A stretch of 54,351 nucleotides of DNA from Acetobacteraceae bacterium. Its GTDB lineage: Bacteria > Pseudomonadota > Alphaproteobacteria > Acetobacterales > Acetobacteraceae. Each line of letters opens with the position of its first letter. Within the stretch, counting starts at the first letter, position 1. Below are positions 42,439 to 49,590 of this stretch, in pieces. Location: positions 258,131 to 312,481 of the forward strand of contig DNXO01000084.1 of the NCBI GenBank assembly GCA_003506895.1, written 5' to 3'. The position numbers and the translations under genes were made by a program. The notes beneath the pieces are model-generated. The model ran no database searches. It saw nothing but the letters and a program-made list of their open reading frames with translations, and was not told the origin of the DNA.

Positions 42439-43010
42439 TCGTCAGGTCCTTCGTCAACCCCGGCTTTCTTCCGAAGCTCCGATTTGAATGCTTGCCTGTT
42501 GCCCTTCGTCAGGGCATCGCAGAGGTCGCCGGGGTTGATACCCGCGAACGTCACGCCGTTTCGCTCGATTCCTTTCTTATATTCCTCGCGGCTCATGTCG
42601 CGGTTGTCGCGTGCAACTATGCATTCTTCATCCATGCGATTTCTCGTAATGCCGATCCATTCTCGGACCGTGCTACCAAGCGCCCTATGCAGCGCTACCT
42701 CAGGGGACAGTTGGTCACGGAGGTTGGCAGCGATGTGTTTTTGAAGGCTGTCAGTTAGAAACGACCTTGGATTGTTGTCAAAAATTGTCTCGACCGGCGC
42801 AGTGGGATCCAAGTCCATTTGAGGATGTTGAACATATCTTCTGAGAGAACTCAAAATCGAACTAAACGCTTTAATATCGAAATCATCGAGCATACTGTGA
42901 CAAGCTTGCGCAATGCGCTCCTTCGGGCTCGCGGCGTCACTCACCAAATCTTCGCCGTAACGCTTCCAACGGCTACTCAGTTTCGCGTTTCTGAAAGGCC
43001 CATCGGTCAT
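42435..43010 (-). CDS. Unknown protein, first gene of the QueC-like operon
   Basis: A 191-residue, mostly helical, charged protein with no domain I recognise. Landmarks are KLSSRWKRYGEDLV near the start, a central DNNPRSFLTDSLQKHIAANL, and NRDMSREEYKKGIERNGVTFAG near the C-terminus. The start at 43010 is chosen because GGAGG lies 5 nt upstream; an in-frame ATG at 43022 would overlap that site. It ends in an ATGA overlap with the QueC-like gene, so the pair is co-translated. By position it corresponds to the small unknown partner that accompanies QueC-like enzymes in defence loci, perhaps a substrate or adaptor (inference). There are no membrane segments. Confidence 0.75.
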   Translation of the reverse strand: MTDGPFRNAKLSSRWKRYGEDLVSDAASPKERIAQACHSMLDDFDIKAFSSILSSLRRYVQHPQMDLDPTAPVETIFDNNPRSFLTDSLQKHIAANLRDQLSPEVALHRALGSTVREWIGITRNRMDEECIVARDNRDMSREEYKKGIERNGVTFAGINPGDLCDALTKGNRQAFKSELRKKAGVDEGPDE

Positions 43011-43015
43011 ACCAA

Positions 43016-43078
43016 CCTCCATTCCCTAACAATACGATGGAAACCTGACAAAGTCAATAATTTTATCAGAAAATCTGA
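43016..43078 (-). promoter_or_regulatory. Operon promoter with two operator-like palindromes
   Basis: On the minus strand TTGACT (43057-43052), a 17-nt spacer and TATTGT (43034-43029) form a good promoter for the four-gene operon; GGAGG (43020-43016) lies just downstream. Two palindromes with AAA centres flank the -35: TGAC-AAA-GTCA (43046-43056) and TCAGA-AAA-TCTGA (43066-43078). Their centres are 21 nt apart, two helical turns, on one DNA face. CTGACA also recurs at 43045 and 43075. This suits autoregulation by the Xre protein of the operon. Confidence 0.6.
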
Positions 43079-43471
43079 CATGGTCGAAGGGGCGAGGCTG
43101 CGGCTGTTTCAAACCACGTCCGTCCCAGCCTGCCCCCTGGCAAATCCCATCCGCAGACTCTCGTGTCCTCTAAAAGATGTCGGCCGTTTAGGTCTGACCC
43201 CCAAGCTCTTGAGAATCTGGTTCTTTTGTTGCAAAGAGGCATCCTCAATCGCAATACACGAAATTTACAGGTCATTCCGTTGCGCAGAACGCGAACTTGA
43301 ATTATAGAGGAGGTGCGCAACCGTAAGGGAAGGGCGGGGATTAGCGTGCGGATAGATAACTTAGCCGCGACAGGGGAGTAATTTCAAATCTTCTATTATT
43401 TTGCGGTAACTTTAAATGTAATATTATTTGTTTATTTATTTTAAAATGCCCTGTGAAGAGAAGGCCTTCTG

Positions 43472-43489
43472 TCCTCTTGGTATAGAGGA
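43472..43489 (+). promoter_or_regulatory. Hairpin that sequesters a ribosome-binding site
   Basis: TCCTCT (43472-43477) is the exact complement of AGAGGA (43484-43489), separated by 6 nt. The second arm contains the GAGG ribosome site of the 27-codon frame that starts at 43494. A perfect 12-nt palindrome, AGAAGGCCTTCT (43459-43470), lies just upstream and could form a competing fold. Such locking of the ribosome site is a hallmark of tightly held small-toxin mRNAs. Confidence 0.5.
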
Positions 43490-43493
43490 AAAA

Positions 43494-43577
43494 ATGGACA
43501 AGCAGCCGGAAGTGCTGTTCTACTTGGTCTTGGCGCTTTGCCATCTCGCGATGGCATTGTACTGCTGGGTTCGATAG
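43494..43577 (+). CDS. Putative 27-residue hydrophobic membrane peptide
   Basis: The frame encodes MDKQPEVLFYLVLALCHLAM followed by ALYCWVR: a short charged head, one transmembrane-length hydrophobic stretch (about 7-25) and a terminal Arg. GAGG lies 5 nt upstream of the ATG, and the stop is followed after 7 nt by a 9-bp GC hairpin. The set of ribosome site, tiny hydrophobic frame and hairpin within 140 nt resembles type I toxins or other regulatory membrane peptides. It lies in AT-rich DNA (43381-43450) and diverges from the four-gene defence-like operon. No homologue comes to mind; chance cannot be excluded for so short a frame. Confidence 0.45.
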   Translation: MDKQPEVLFYLVLALCHLAMALYCWVR

Positions 43578-43584
43578 AGCCGCA

Positions 43585-43607
43585 GGGGGGGATGTATTAT
43601 CCCCCCC
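43585..43607. terminator. Nine-bp hairpin of a G-run and C-run
   Basis: GGGGGGGAT (43585-43593) pairs exactly with ATCCCCCCC (43599-43607) around GTATT. It lies 7 nt downstream of the small peptide stop and 77 nt beyond the end of the antiporter gene on the other strand, so it could end transcription from either side. No T-run follows. Confidence 0.55.
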
Positions 43608-43683
43608 GACGCTCATTCTGGCGAATTCGTCAATTAAGACTGAGGCAGGAAGGAAGCGAACCTGAACACCCTGCCGCGTAAAC

Positions 43684-45483
43684 TCACAGCGTATGGCGAT
43701 GTGCGACTTCGGACCCCGTACGCGCCTCACCCCTTCGATCTGCCTCAAACAGCGATGTCAACTCCTCCGCCGCCTGCTGCGAGCTTTGGATCAACTGTTT
43801 CTCGTCGCGATAGATCGCGTGGGCTTCGATCAGGTTCCGTTCGTCGTGTTCCCGGAACAACTCGACGGAATGCGCCGCGTCCTCGGCCGGAATCCCCAGC
43901 GCAACCAGGGAGTCCTCCGCCAGCCTCAGGCTGGAGTGGAAGGTGTCGCGGACCAGCCCATCCACATTCCGGTCCATCAGCAGATGCGCGTGCCGCCGGT
44001 TTCGCGCTCGGGCGAAGACCTTCAGGTTTGGGAAGTTGCGCCTGGCGACTTCGACGGTGCGAAGAACAGCGTCCATGTCATCCAGCACCACGATCAGCAG
44101 TTTCGCCTGTTCGGCGCCCGCCGCGCGCAGCAGGTCGGGGCGGGTTGGGTCGCCGAAATAGACTTTGTTGCCGAAGCGGCGGACGACATCGACCTGTCCG
44201 GGGTCTCGTTCCAGCGCGGTGAAGGGGATGCCGTGCATGCGCAGCACGCGGCCGACGATCTGGCCCATGCGGCCAAAGCCGCAGATGATGACAGGGGCGT
44301 TTTCCGGCGGGATCGCGTCGTATTCCGGGGCGGGTTCCACGCTCAGGCGGGGGATCAGGAAGCGCTCCGACACCGCGAACAGCACCGGTGTGGCCGCCAT
44401 CGAAACCGCGGCCACCAGCGTTGCCATCGCGGCGGTTTCGCCCGCCAGCGCCCCCACCGCGACCGCGGCGGCGAACAGCACGAAGCTGAACTCGCTGGCC
44501 TGCGGCAACGCCAGGCTGAACCGGATTGACTCCACAACCCCCAGGCGGGCAATCGTCGCCAGCACCAAACAGATCGCTGCCTTTGTTGCCAGCAACGCAC
44601 CGGCAGCGGCGGCAACCTCCGCCGGATGCAACCACGCCAAGCCGATATCGGCCGACATCCCCACCGAGATGAAGAAAAAACCGAGCAGAAGCCCCTCGAA
44701 CGGTGCGATATCGGCTTGCAGTTCGTGGCGGTATTCGGATTGGGAGAGCAACACCCCGGCCATGAACGCGCCCAACGACATCGAAAGCCCGGCGAGGCTG
44801 GCGATATAGGCCGTGGCCGCGACGATCAGCAGCGCCACCGTGGTGAACACTTCCGGCGTTCGCGTGCCGCCGATCGCGCGGATCAGCGGAGGGATGGCGA
44901 AGCGCCCGCCCACCAGGATGACCGCGACCGCGACGGCGGCGCGGGCCACGTCATGCCAGGGAACGTGATCGGGCAGGGTGTGCTCCGCCAGCAGCGGCAC
45001 CAAGGCGACCAGCGGGATGAACGCCAGGTCCTGGAACAGCAACACCGCGAATCCATCCCGCCCCGCCCGGCTTTGCAGCAGGTCCGCCTCGGCCAGCATC
45101 GGCAGCACGATCGCGGTGGAGGACATCGCCAGCCCGGCGCCCAGCACCAACGCGCCGGGCCACGGCACGCTCGCCATGTGCGACAGTACCGCCAGGGCGG
45201 CGGCGCTGAGCGCGACCTGCGCGGTGCCGAGCACGAAGACCGACTGCCGCATCACCCACAGGCGTTTGGGGCGCAGTTCCAGACCGATCAGGAACAGCAG
45301 CATCACCACGCCGAGGGATGAAATATCGGCGATCTGGCCGATATCGCTGACAAGCCCGAGGCCGGCCGGGCCGATCGCCACGCCCGCCAGCAGATAACCA
45401 AGCACGCTCCCCAAACCGAACCGCCGGGTCAGCGGCACCGCGATCGTCGCGGCACCCAGCAAGGCGACAAGGGTCGCCAGCAT
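43684..45483 (-). CDS. Monovalent cation:proton antiporter-2 family protein (KefB/KefC-like)
   Basis: A 599-residue inner-membrane protein. About twelve hydrophobic segments form a Na+/H+-exchanger domain (1-380), then an RCK/TrkA_N domain with the nucleotide motif CGFGRMGQIVG and FGDPTRPDLLRAAGAEQAK. KefB/C release K+ when glutathione adducts bind the RCK domain, acidifying the cell against electrophiles. The start at 45483 (MLATLVALLG) is chosen because the ATG overlaps the stop of the upstream dehydrogenase by one base (TGATG). The C-terminal tail after EELTSLFEADRR is charged. Subfamily cannot be separated from other CPA2 members with certainty. Confidence 0.9.
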   Translation of the reverse strand: MLATLVALLGAATIAVPLTRRFGLGSVLGYLLAGVAIGPAGLGLVSDIGQIADISSLGVVMLLFLIGLELRPKRLWVMRQSVFVLGTAQVALSAAALAVLSHMASVPWPGALVLGAGLAMSSTAIVLPMLAEADLLQSRAGRDGFAVLLFQDLAFIPLVALVPLLAEHTLPDHVPWHDVARAAVAVAVILVGGRFAIPPLIRAIGGTRTPEVFTTVALLIVAATAYIASLAGLSMSLGAFMAGVLLSQSEYRHELQADIAPFEGLLLGFFFISVGMSADIGLAWLHPAEVAAAAGALLATKAAICLVLATIARLGVVESIRFSLALPQASEFSFVLFAAAVAVGALAGETAAMATLVAAVSMAATPVLFAVSERFLIPRLSVEPAPEYDAIPPENAPVIICGFGRMGQIVGRVLRMHGIPFTALERDPGQVDVVRRFGNKVYFGDPTRPDLLRAAGAEQAKLLIVVLDDMDAVLRTVEVARRNFPNLKVFARARNRRHAHLLMDRNVDGLVRDTFHSSLRLAEDSLVALGIPAEDAAHSVELFREHDERNLIEAHAIYRDEKQLIQSSQQAAEELTSLFEADRRGEARTGSEVAHRHTL

Positions 45484-46463
45484 CAGTAGCCGCGGGCGAT
45501 GTCGAAGCGGTTGGGCAATGGCCGGCCGTCCCGCCATGCTCGAAGGTTATCCAGGAAGATATCCAGGCTTTGCGGATTGTACGTCGCCGGATCGTCGGCC
45601 GAGGTGTGCGGGCTGATGATCAGGTTTGGCGTGGTCCACAGCCGGTGGCCGGGCGGAATCGGCTCCGGCGTGAAAACGTCCAGCACCGCGCCGGACAGAT
45701 GCCCGTTGTCCAACAGGTCGCATAGCGCGGATTGATCCAGCAACTCGCCGCGGCCAATGTTCACCACGCCGGCGCCGGAGGGCAGCGACTCCAGGCGCTT
45801 GCGGTCCATCAGCCCGCGTGTGGCATCGGTCAGCGGGCAGGCGAGGACCAGGAATTCGGTCTGCGGCAAGACGTCGTCGAGCGCATCTGTTCCAACAACG
45901 CGGACACAGGCGGGATGTGGCGCCGGATTGGTGCGGATGCCCGTCACCCGCATGCCGAATCGCGCGGCGTGGTCGGCGGTCGCGCCGCCCAGTGTTCCGA
46001 GCCCCACGATCGTGATGTCGCGGCCGCTCAACACCGACCCCCACAGCTTCCGCCAGACACCTTGCCGCTGATTGGTCACCATGGCCGGGATACGGGCTGC
46101 CAGCATCAGGATCGACATGATGGCGAACTCGCCGGATTTCGCCGCATGGGTGCCGCGATTGTTCATCAGTATTACACCGGGCGGAAGCCAGTCGAATGGG
46201 GCCAGGCGATCCAGGCCGGCATTGGTCAGAAAAATCAGCTTCAGGTTCGGGGCGTGGCAGGGGAACAGGGCCTTGATGACGCTGGCGTCCGTGACCAGCG
46301 CCTCGGCATCCCGCATTCCGGCGACGAAATCGGTCGGGGTGACGCCGAGACTGACGTCGTGTCCCAATCCGGCATCGGGAGAACGAGCGGCGGCGGCGTC
46401 CCACATCGCGCGCGAGAAATCGAACAACGGATCGTGGTCGGGGTTTTGTAAATGAATGCGCAT
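45483..46463 (-). CDS. D-2-hydroxyacid dehydrogenase family protein
   Basis: A 326-residue NAD(P)-dependent dehydrogenase of the glyoxylate/hydroxypyruvate reductase type. The nucleotide motif is VGLGTLGG; the substrate Arg is in NIGRGELLDQ; the catalytic Glu lies in FTPEPIPPGH and the His in ISPHTSADD. The start at 46463 (MRIHLQNPDHD) is selected because the fold begins there; an open frame runs upstream without similarity. The stop overlaps the antiporter start (TGATG), so the two genes are coupled although their functions look unrelated. Confidence 0.9.
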   Translation of the reverse strand: MRIHLQNPDHDPLFDFSRAMWDAAAARSPDAGLGHDVSLGVTPTDFVAGMRDAEALVTDASVIKALFPCHAPNLKLIFLTNAGLDRLAPFDWLPPGVILMNNRGTHAAKSGEFAIMSILMLAARIPAMVTNQRQGVWRKLWGSVLSGRDITIVGLGTLGGATADHAARFGMRVTGIRTNPAPHPACVRVVGTDALDDVLPQTEFLVLACPLTDATRGLMDRKRLESLPSGAGVVNIGRGELLDQSALCDLLDNGHLSGAVLDVFTPEPIPPGHRLWTTPNLIISPHTSADDPATYNPQSLDIFLDNLRAWRDGRPLPNRFDIARGY

Positions 46464-46603
46464 GGGCCCAACGGTGCCACACCGCCAAAGCGGTGGCGAT
46501 GCGGATTCTGTTGACCCCTGCCCGGGCGCGGCCCTTCCCCGGGCAGCCTTGTTCCCTCTCCCGGCTTCGGTCATAAGCAATCGTCTTTCGATCAGGGGTT
46601 TAC

Positions 46604-47500
46604 ATGCCGATTTTTCCGGGTTGCTCATTGGGGTCGCCGGCCCGCCTGTTTGCCGCTGCCCTGCTCCTGGGCGGCGTGTCGGTCGCAGCGGCGCATGCGC
46701 AAACGGACGCGGCCGATCCGGTGCTGGCCAAGGTCAACGGCGACACCATTCATCTCAGTGATCTGAAGGCCGCGGCCGAAAGCCTGCCCGCCCAGGCGCG
46801 CGGCATGCCGCCGCAACAGCTTTACCCGATGTTGCTGACCCAGTTGATTGATGCCCAGGCCTTGCTGGTTAAGGCCAAGAAGGACGGGTTGGACAAGGAC
46901 CCCACGGTCGAACATGCCATGCAGATGGCTCGGGATCGCGCCCTTGAATCCGCCCTGCTGAACAAGCTCGTCACGCCGCTGGTGTCCGAAGAAGCCATCA
47001 AGGCGCACTACGACCAGGAGTATGCCGGCAAGGCTGGCGAAGCCGAGGTGCATGCCCGTCACATCTTGGTTCCTGATGAGGCCACCGCCAAGAAGATCAT
47101 CGCCGAACTGAAAAAGGGCGGCGATTTCGCGGCTCTATCGAAACAGTACAGCAAGGACCCTGGTGCGGCGCAGCAGGGTGGCGATCTGGGTTTCTTCAAG
47201 AAGTCCGACATGGTGCCCGAGTTCGCCAACGCGGCCTTTGCGCTGAAGGACAACGAGGTGACTCCCGCGCCGGTGAAAACCCAGTTCGGCTGGCACGTCA
47301 TCCAAACGATGGAGCATCGCACCTCCGCCCCGCCGACGCTGGAACAGGTGCATGACGAGCTGCGTCAGACGATGGCCCAGGAAGCCGTTCAGAAAGTCGT
47401 GGCCGATGCGCGCAAGGACGTAACGGTGGAGCGCTTCAATCCGGACGGATCGCCGGTCAAGGCGACCGACGCGGCGGAACCGCCGCCGGCCGTGAAGTAG
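46604..47500 (+). CDS. Periplasmic peptidylprolyl isomerase (PpiC/SurA type)
   Basis: A 298-residue exported foldase. A signal peptide covers about 1-33 (LFAAALLLGGVSVAAAHAQ). The SurA-N-like region (about 38-135) binds substrate; a parvulin domain spans about 147-240 (VHARHILVPDEATAKKIIAEL, YSKDPGAAQQGGDLGFF, TQFGWHVIQ). A C-terminal tail ends in EPPPAVK. It assists outer-membrane or periplasmic protein folding. AGGGG lies 6 nt before the ATG. argJ follows after 30 nt on the same strand, the common alphaproteobacterial order of a PpiC-like gene before argJ. Confidence 0.93.
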   Translation: MPIFPGCSLGSPARLFAAALLLGGVSVAAAHAQTDAADPVLAKVNGDTIHLSDLKAAAESLPAQARGMPPQQLYPMLLTQLIDAQALLVKAKKDGLDKDPTVEHAMQMARDRALESALLNKLVTPLVSEEAIKAHYDQEYAGKAGEAEVHARHILVPDEATAKKIIAELKKGGDFAALSKQYSKDPGAAQQGGDLGFFKKSDMVPEFANAAFALKDNEVTPAPVKTQFGWHVIQTMEHRTSAPPTLEQVHDELRQTMAQEAVQKVVADARKDVTVERFNPDGSPVKATDAAEPPPAVK

Positions 47501-47530
47501 CTGACAAAAAACAAGAAAAGGAAGGAAACG

Positions 47531-48775
47531 ATGGTAACTGCTGTGTCTCCGCTTGCTGTTCCGCTGCCCGTACTGCCGCCCTTGGCGGGCGTGCGCCTGT
47601 CCGCCACCGCGGCGGGCATTCGCTATCAGGGCCGCACTGACGTGGTCATGATGGAGGTTGCGCCGAACAGCACGGTGGCGGGCGTGTTCACCTCTAACAA
47701 GTGTCCTGGCGCTCCGATCGACTGGTGCCGCACCGCCTTGAAGGGCGGCAAGGCGCGCGTGGTGGTGGTGAATGCCGGCAATGCCAACGTGTTCACCGGC
47801 AAAGCGGGACGGGATGCCTGCGCCGCGACGGCATCGGCCGCGGCGGAGATCGCCGGCTGTCAGCCGAAGCAGGTGTTCGTCGCGTCCACCGGCGTGATTG
47901 GCGAAGTGCTGCCGCACGAAAAGATCGTCGCCGCGTTGCCGACCCTGCACGAAGGGCTTTCCGAGGATAACTGGGAAGCCGCCGCTCGCGGCATCATGAC
48001 CACGGACACATTCCCCAAGGCGGCGACGCAAACCGCCCAGATCGGCGATGCGACCGTGCGGATTACCGGGATCGCCAAGGGCAGCGGCATGATCGCGCCG
48101 GATATGGCGACGATGCTGTGCTTCATCTTCACCGACGCCAAAATCCCGGCCGATGCGCTACAGACGATGCTGAAGAAGGGCGTTGATTCCACCTTCAACT
48201 GCACGACGGTGGACTCTGATACCTCGACATCCGACACTGTTCTGCTGATCGCGACCGGCCAGGCGAAGCATCCCCGCATTCCCGCCGCTGACGGCAACGC
48301 CGCCCGCAACCGGTTGCTGGCCGACTTCGCCCGAGCCCTGAACGAAGTTCTGCTGGATCTGGCGTTGCAGGTGACCGGCGACGGGGAAGGCGCGCAGAAG
48401 CGGGTTCGCATCGACGTGACGGGCGCCAAAACGGCCAAGTCCGCCAAGCGGATCGCGATGGCGGTGGCGAACTCGCCGCTGGTGAAGACGGCGATCGCGG
48501 GTGAGGATGCCAACTGGGGCCGCATCGTCATGGCCGTGGGTAAGTCAGGCGAACCGGCCGACCGCGACAAGCTGTCGATCGGCGTCGGCGGCGTCTGGAT
48601 GGCCAGGGAAGGCGCGGTCATTCCCGGCTATGATGAGACGCCGGTTGTGGCGCACATGAAGGGCAAAGAGGTCGAAATCGCAATTGATATCGGCCTGGGC
48701 AGGGGATCGGCGACCGCCTGGACGTGCGATCTGACCCATGGCTACATCGACATCAACGGATCATACCGGAGCTAA
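47531..48775 (+). CDS. argJ: Bifunctional glutamate N-acetyltransferase / amino-acid acetyltransferase
   Basis: A 414-residue ornithine acetyltransferase. It transfers acetyl from N-acetylornithine to glutamate in the cyclic arginine pathway and can also use acetyl-CoA. The autocleavage site is in APDMATMLCFIFTDA, with nucleophile Thr194 that becomes the beta-chain N-terminus. KGSGMIAP precedes it, and GEDANWGRIVMAVGKSGE is the conserved beta-chain motif. AAGGAAA lies upstream. The stop overlaps the convergent downstream gene by four bases. Confidence 0.97.
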   Translation: MVTAVSPLAVPLPVLPPLAGVRLSATAAGIRYQGRTDVVMMEVAPNSTVAGVFTSNKCPGAPIDWCRTALKGGKARVVVVNAGNANVFTGKAGRDACAATASAAAEIAGCQPKQVFVASTGVIGEVLPHEKIVAALPTLHEGLSEDNWEAAARGIMTTDTFPKAATQTAQIGDATVRITGIAKGSGMIAPDMATMLCFIFTDAKIPADALQTMLKKGVDSTFNCTTVDSDTSTSDTVLLIATGQAKHPRIPAADGNAARNRLLADFARALNEVLLDLALQVTGDGEGAQKRVRIDVTGAKTAKSAKRIAMAVANSPLVKTAIAGEDANWGRIVMAVGKSGEPADRDKLSIGVGGVWMAREGAVIPGYDETPVVAHMKGKEVEIAIDIGLGRGSATAWTCDLTHGYIDINGSYRS

Positions 48776-49419
48776 TACGGCTCTACGGTCCGCCGAACGG
48801 CGTTCCACGAGGCGACCGGCGCCCGGGTCGCGTCACGCGGCTCGCGTCCGGTGCGTCGCTCAACGCCGGCCGCGAGCCGAAGGGTCATCGTCGTTCCTTC
48901 GGCCGGGTGGACGTCGATATTCAGCGAGCCACCGCGGATCGAAACCCGTTCCATCAGTCCGCGGACGCTGGCGGCCCGAACATCCGGGGCGGCGCCAGGC
49001 ACATCGTCGGTGATGGAGATCTCTACCTGGTCGCCATGGGCAGAAGCGGTCAGCAGAAGGCGGCTGGTTGGCGCGGCGTGAACGGCTGCTCCGAGAAGTT
49101 CCTCGACAAGATCCGCCAGGGTGTCCACGCGCATCCGCACTAGGAGTCCCGGCGCAACCGCGATATCAGCCTGAACCGATTGACTCTTCAACATGGGGGC
49201 CAAACGTTTCAGCGCGAGACGAACCGCCGCTTCCACGTCCGATTGTGGCTGGGTTGGGGACAAGTCGTCCGCCGCGCCCCCCCAAAGTGGATCGAACGGA
49301 AGCTCGTATCGTCCTTTGGGGGGCGACGACGTCAGAATCCGCCTGCTGCGCCAGCCGGCGGCGATGAAGGCACCGGAAGCCGCCACCGCAGCGAGAAAAT
49401 AGGCCATCCAGATCGTCAT
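48772..49419 (-). CDS. Membrane-anchored HATPase-like protein with degenerate N-box
   Basis: A 215-residue protein with one N-terminal transmembrane segment (TIWMAYFLAAVAASGAFIAAG) and then a histidine-kinase-type ATP-binding fold. The N-box position reads LVEELLGAAVHA without the expected Asn, and the G1 motif is reduced to SITDDVPGA; the final EGTTMTLRLA resembles the last strand. There is no HisKA His and no receiver. The start at 49419 is preferred to an upstream ATG because the membrane segment follows at once; the ribosome site is weak. It may be an inactive pseudokinase or an ATP-independent partner. A perfect FNR-type site lies about 93 nt upstream. Confidence 0.65.
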   Translation of the reverse strand: MTIWMAYFLAAVAASGAFIAAGWRSRRILTSSPPKGRYELPFDPLWGGAADDLSPTQPQSDVEAAVRLALKRLAPMLKSQSVQADIAVAPGLLVRMRVDTLADLVEELLGAAVHAAPTSRLLLTASAHGDQVEISITDDVPGAAPDVRAASVRGLMERVSIRGGSLNIDVHPAEGTTMTLRLAAGVERRTGREPRDATRAPVASWNAVRRTVEPY

Positions 49420-49505
49420 CACATGCCACAACCTAATTGCAGATAGTTGGTTCGTAGCAGGTAAACTCCAACAAAAGGTAAACAAGACGCTGTGTATCTC
49501 TATAG

Positions 49506-49519
49506 TTGATCGAGATCAA
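49506..49519. promoter_or_regulatory. FNR/FixK-type binding site
   Basis: TTGAT-CGAG-ATCAA is a perfect dyad that matches the FNR consensus TTGAT-N4-ATCAA. It lies in the 171-nt gap between the acyl-CoA-dehydrogenase-like gene stop and the start of the HATPase-like gene, and points to oxygen-dependent control of the latter. The site is symmetric, so strand is not assigned. Confidence 0.65.
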
Positions 49520-49590
49520 TTTATTGCGAGGTTGGCCTCATTGTCAGAGTTGTTCCTGCCACCCCGTAGTGACCGTGCCACCGCGGCCTC

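Noticed and set aside
39272..43010. Reading the four-gene island as part of a prophage or a classical Qat system
   Set aside because: No integrase, portal, capsid or tail genes are present. There is also no KAP-type ATPase or TatD nuclease, so neither label fits.
43023..43683. tRNA or attachment site at the island edge
   Set aside because: No cloverleaf pairing or CCA-end pattern was found on either strand by eye, and no direct repeat pair was identified.
43341..43748. Minus-strand open frame of 135 codons upstream of the antiporter end
   Set aside because: It runs from GC-rich antiporter tail into AT-rich DNA and lacks a ribosome site and family similarity. It would also overlap the hairpin unit on the other strand.
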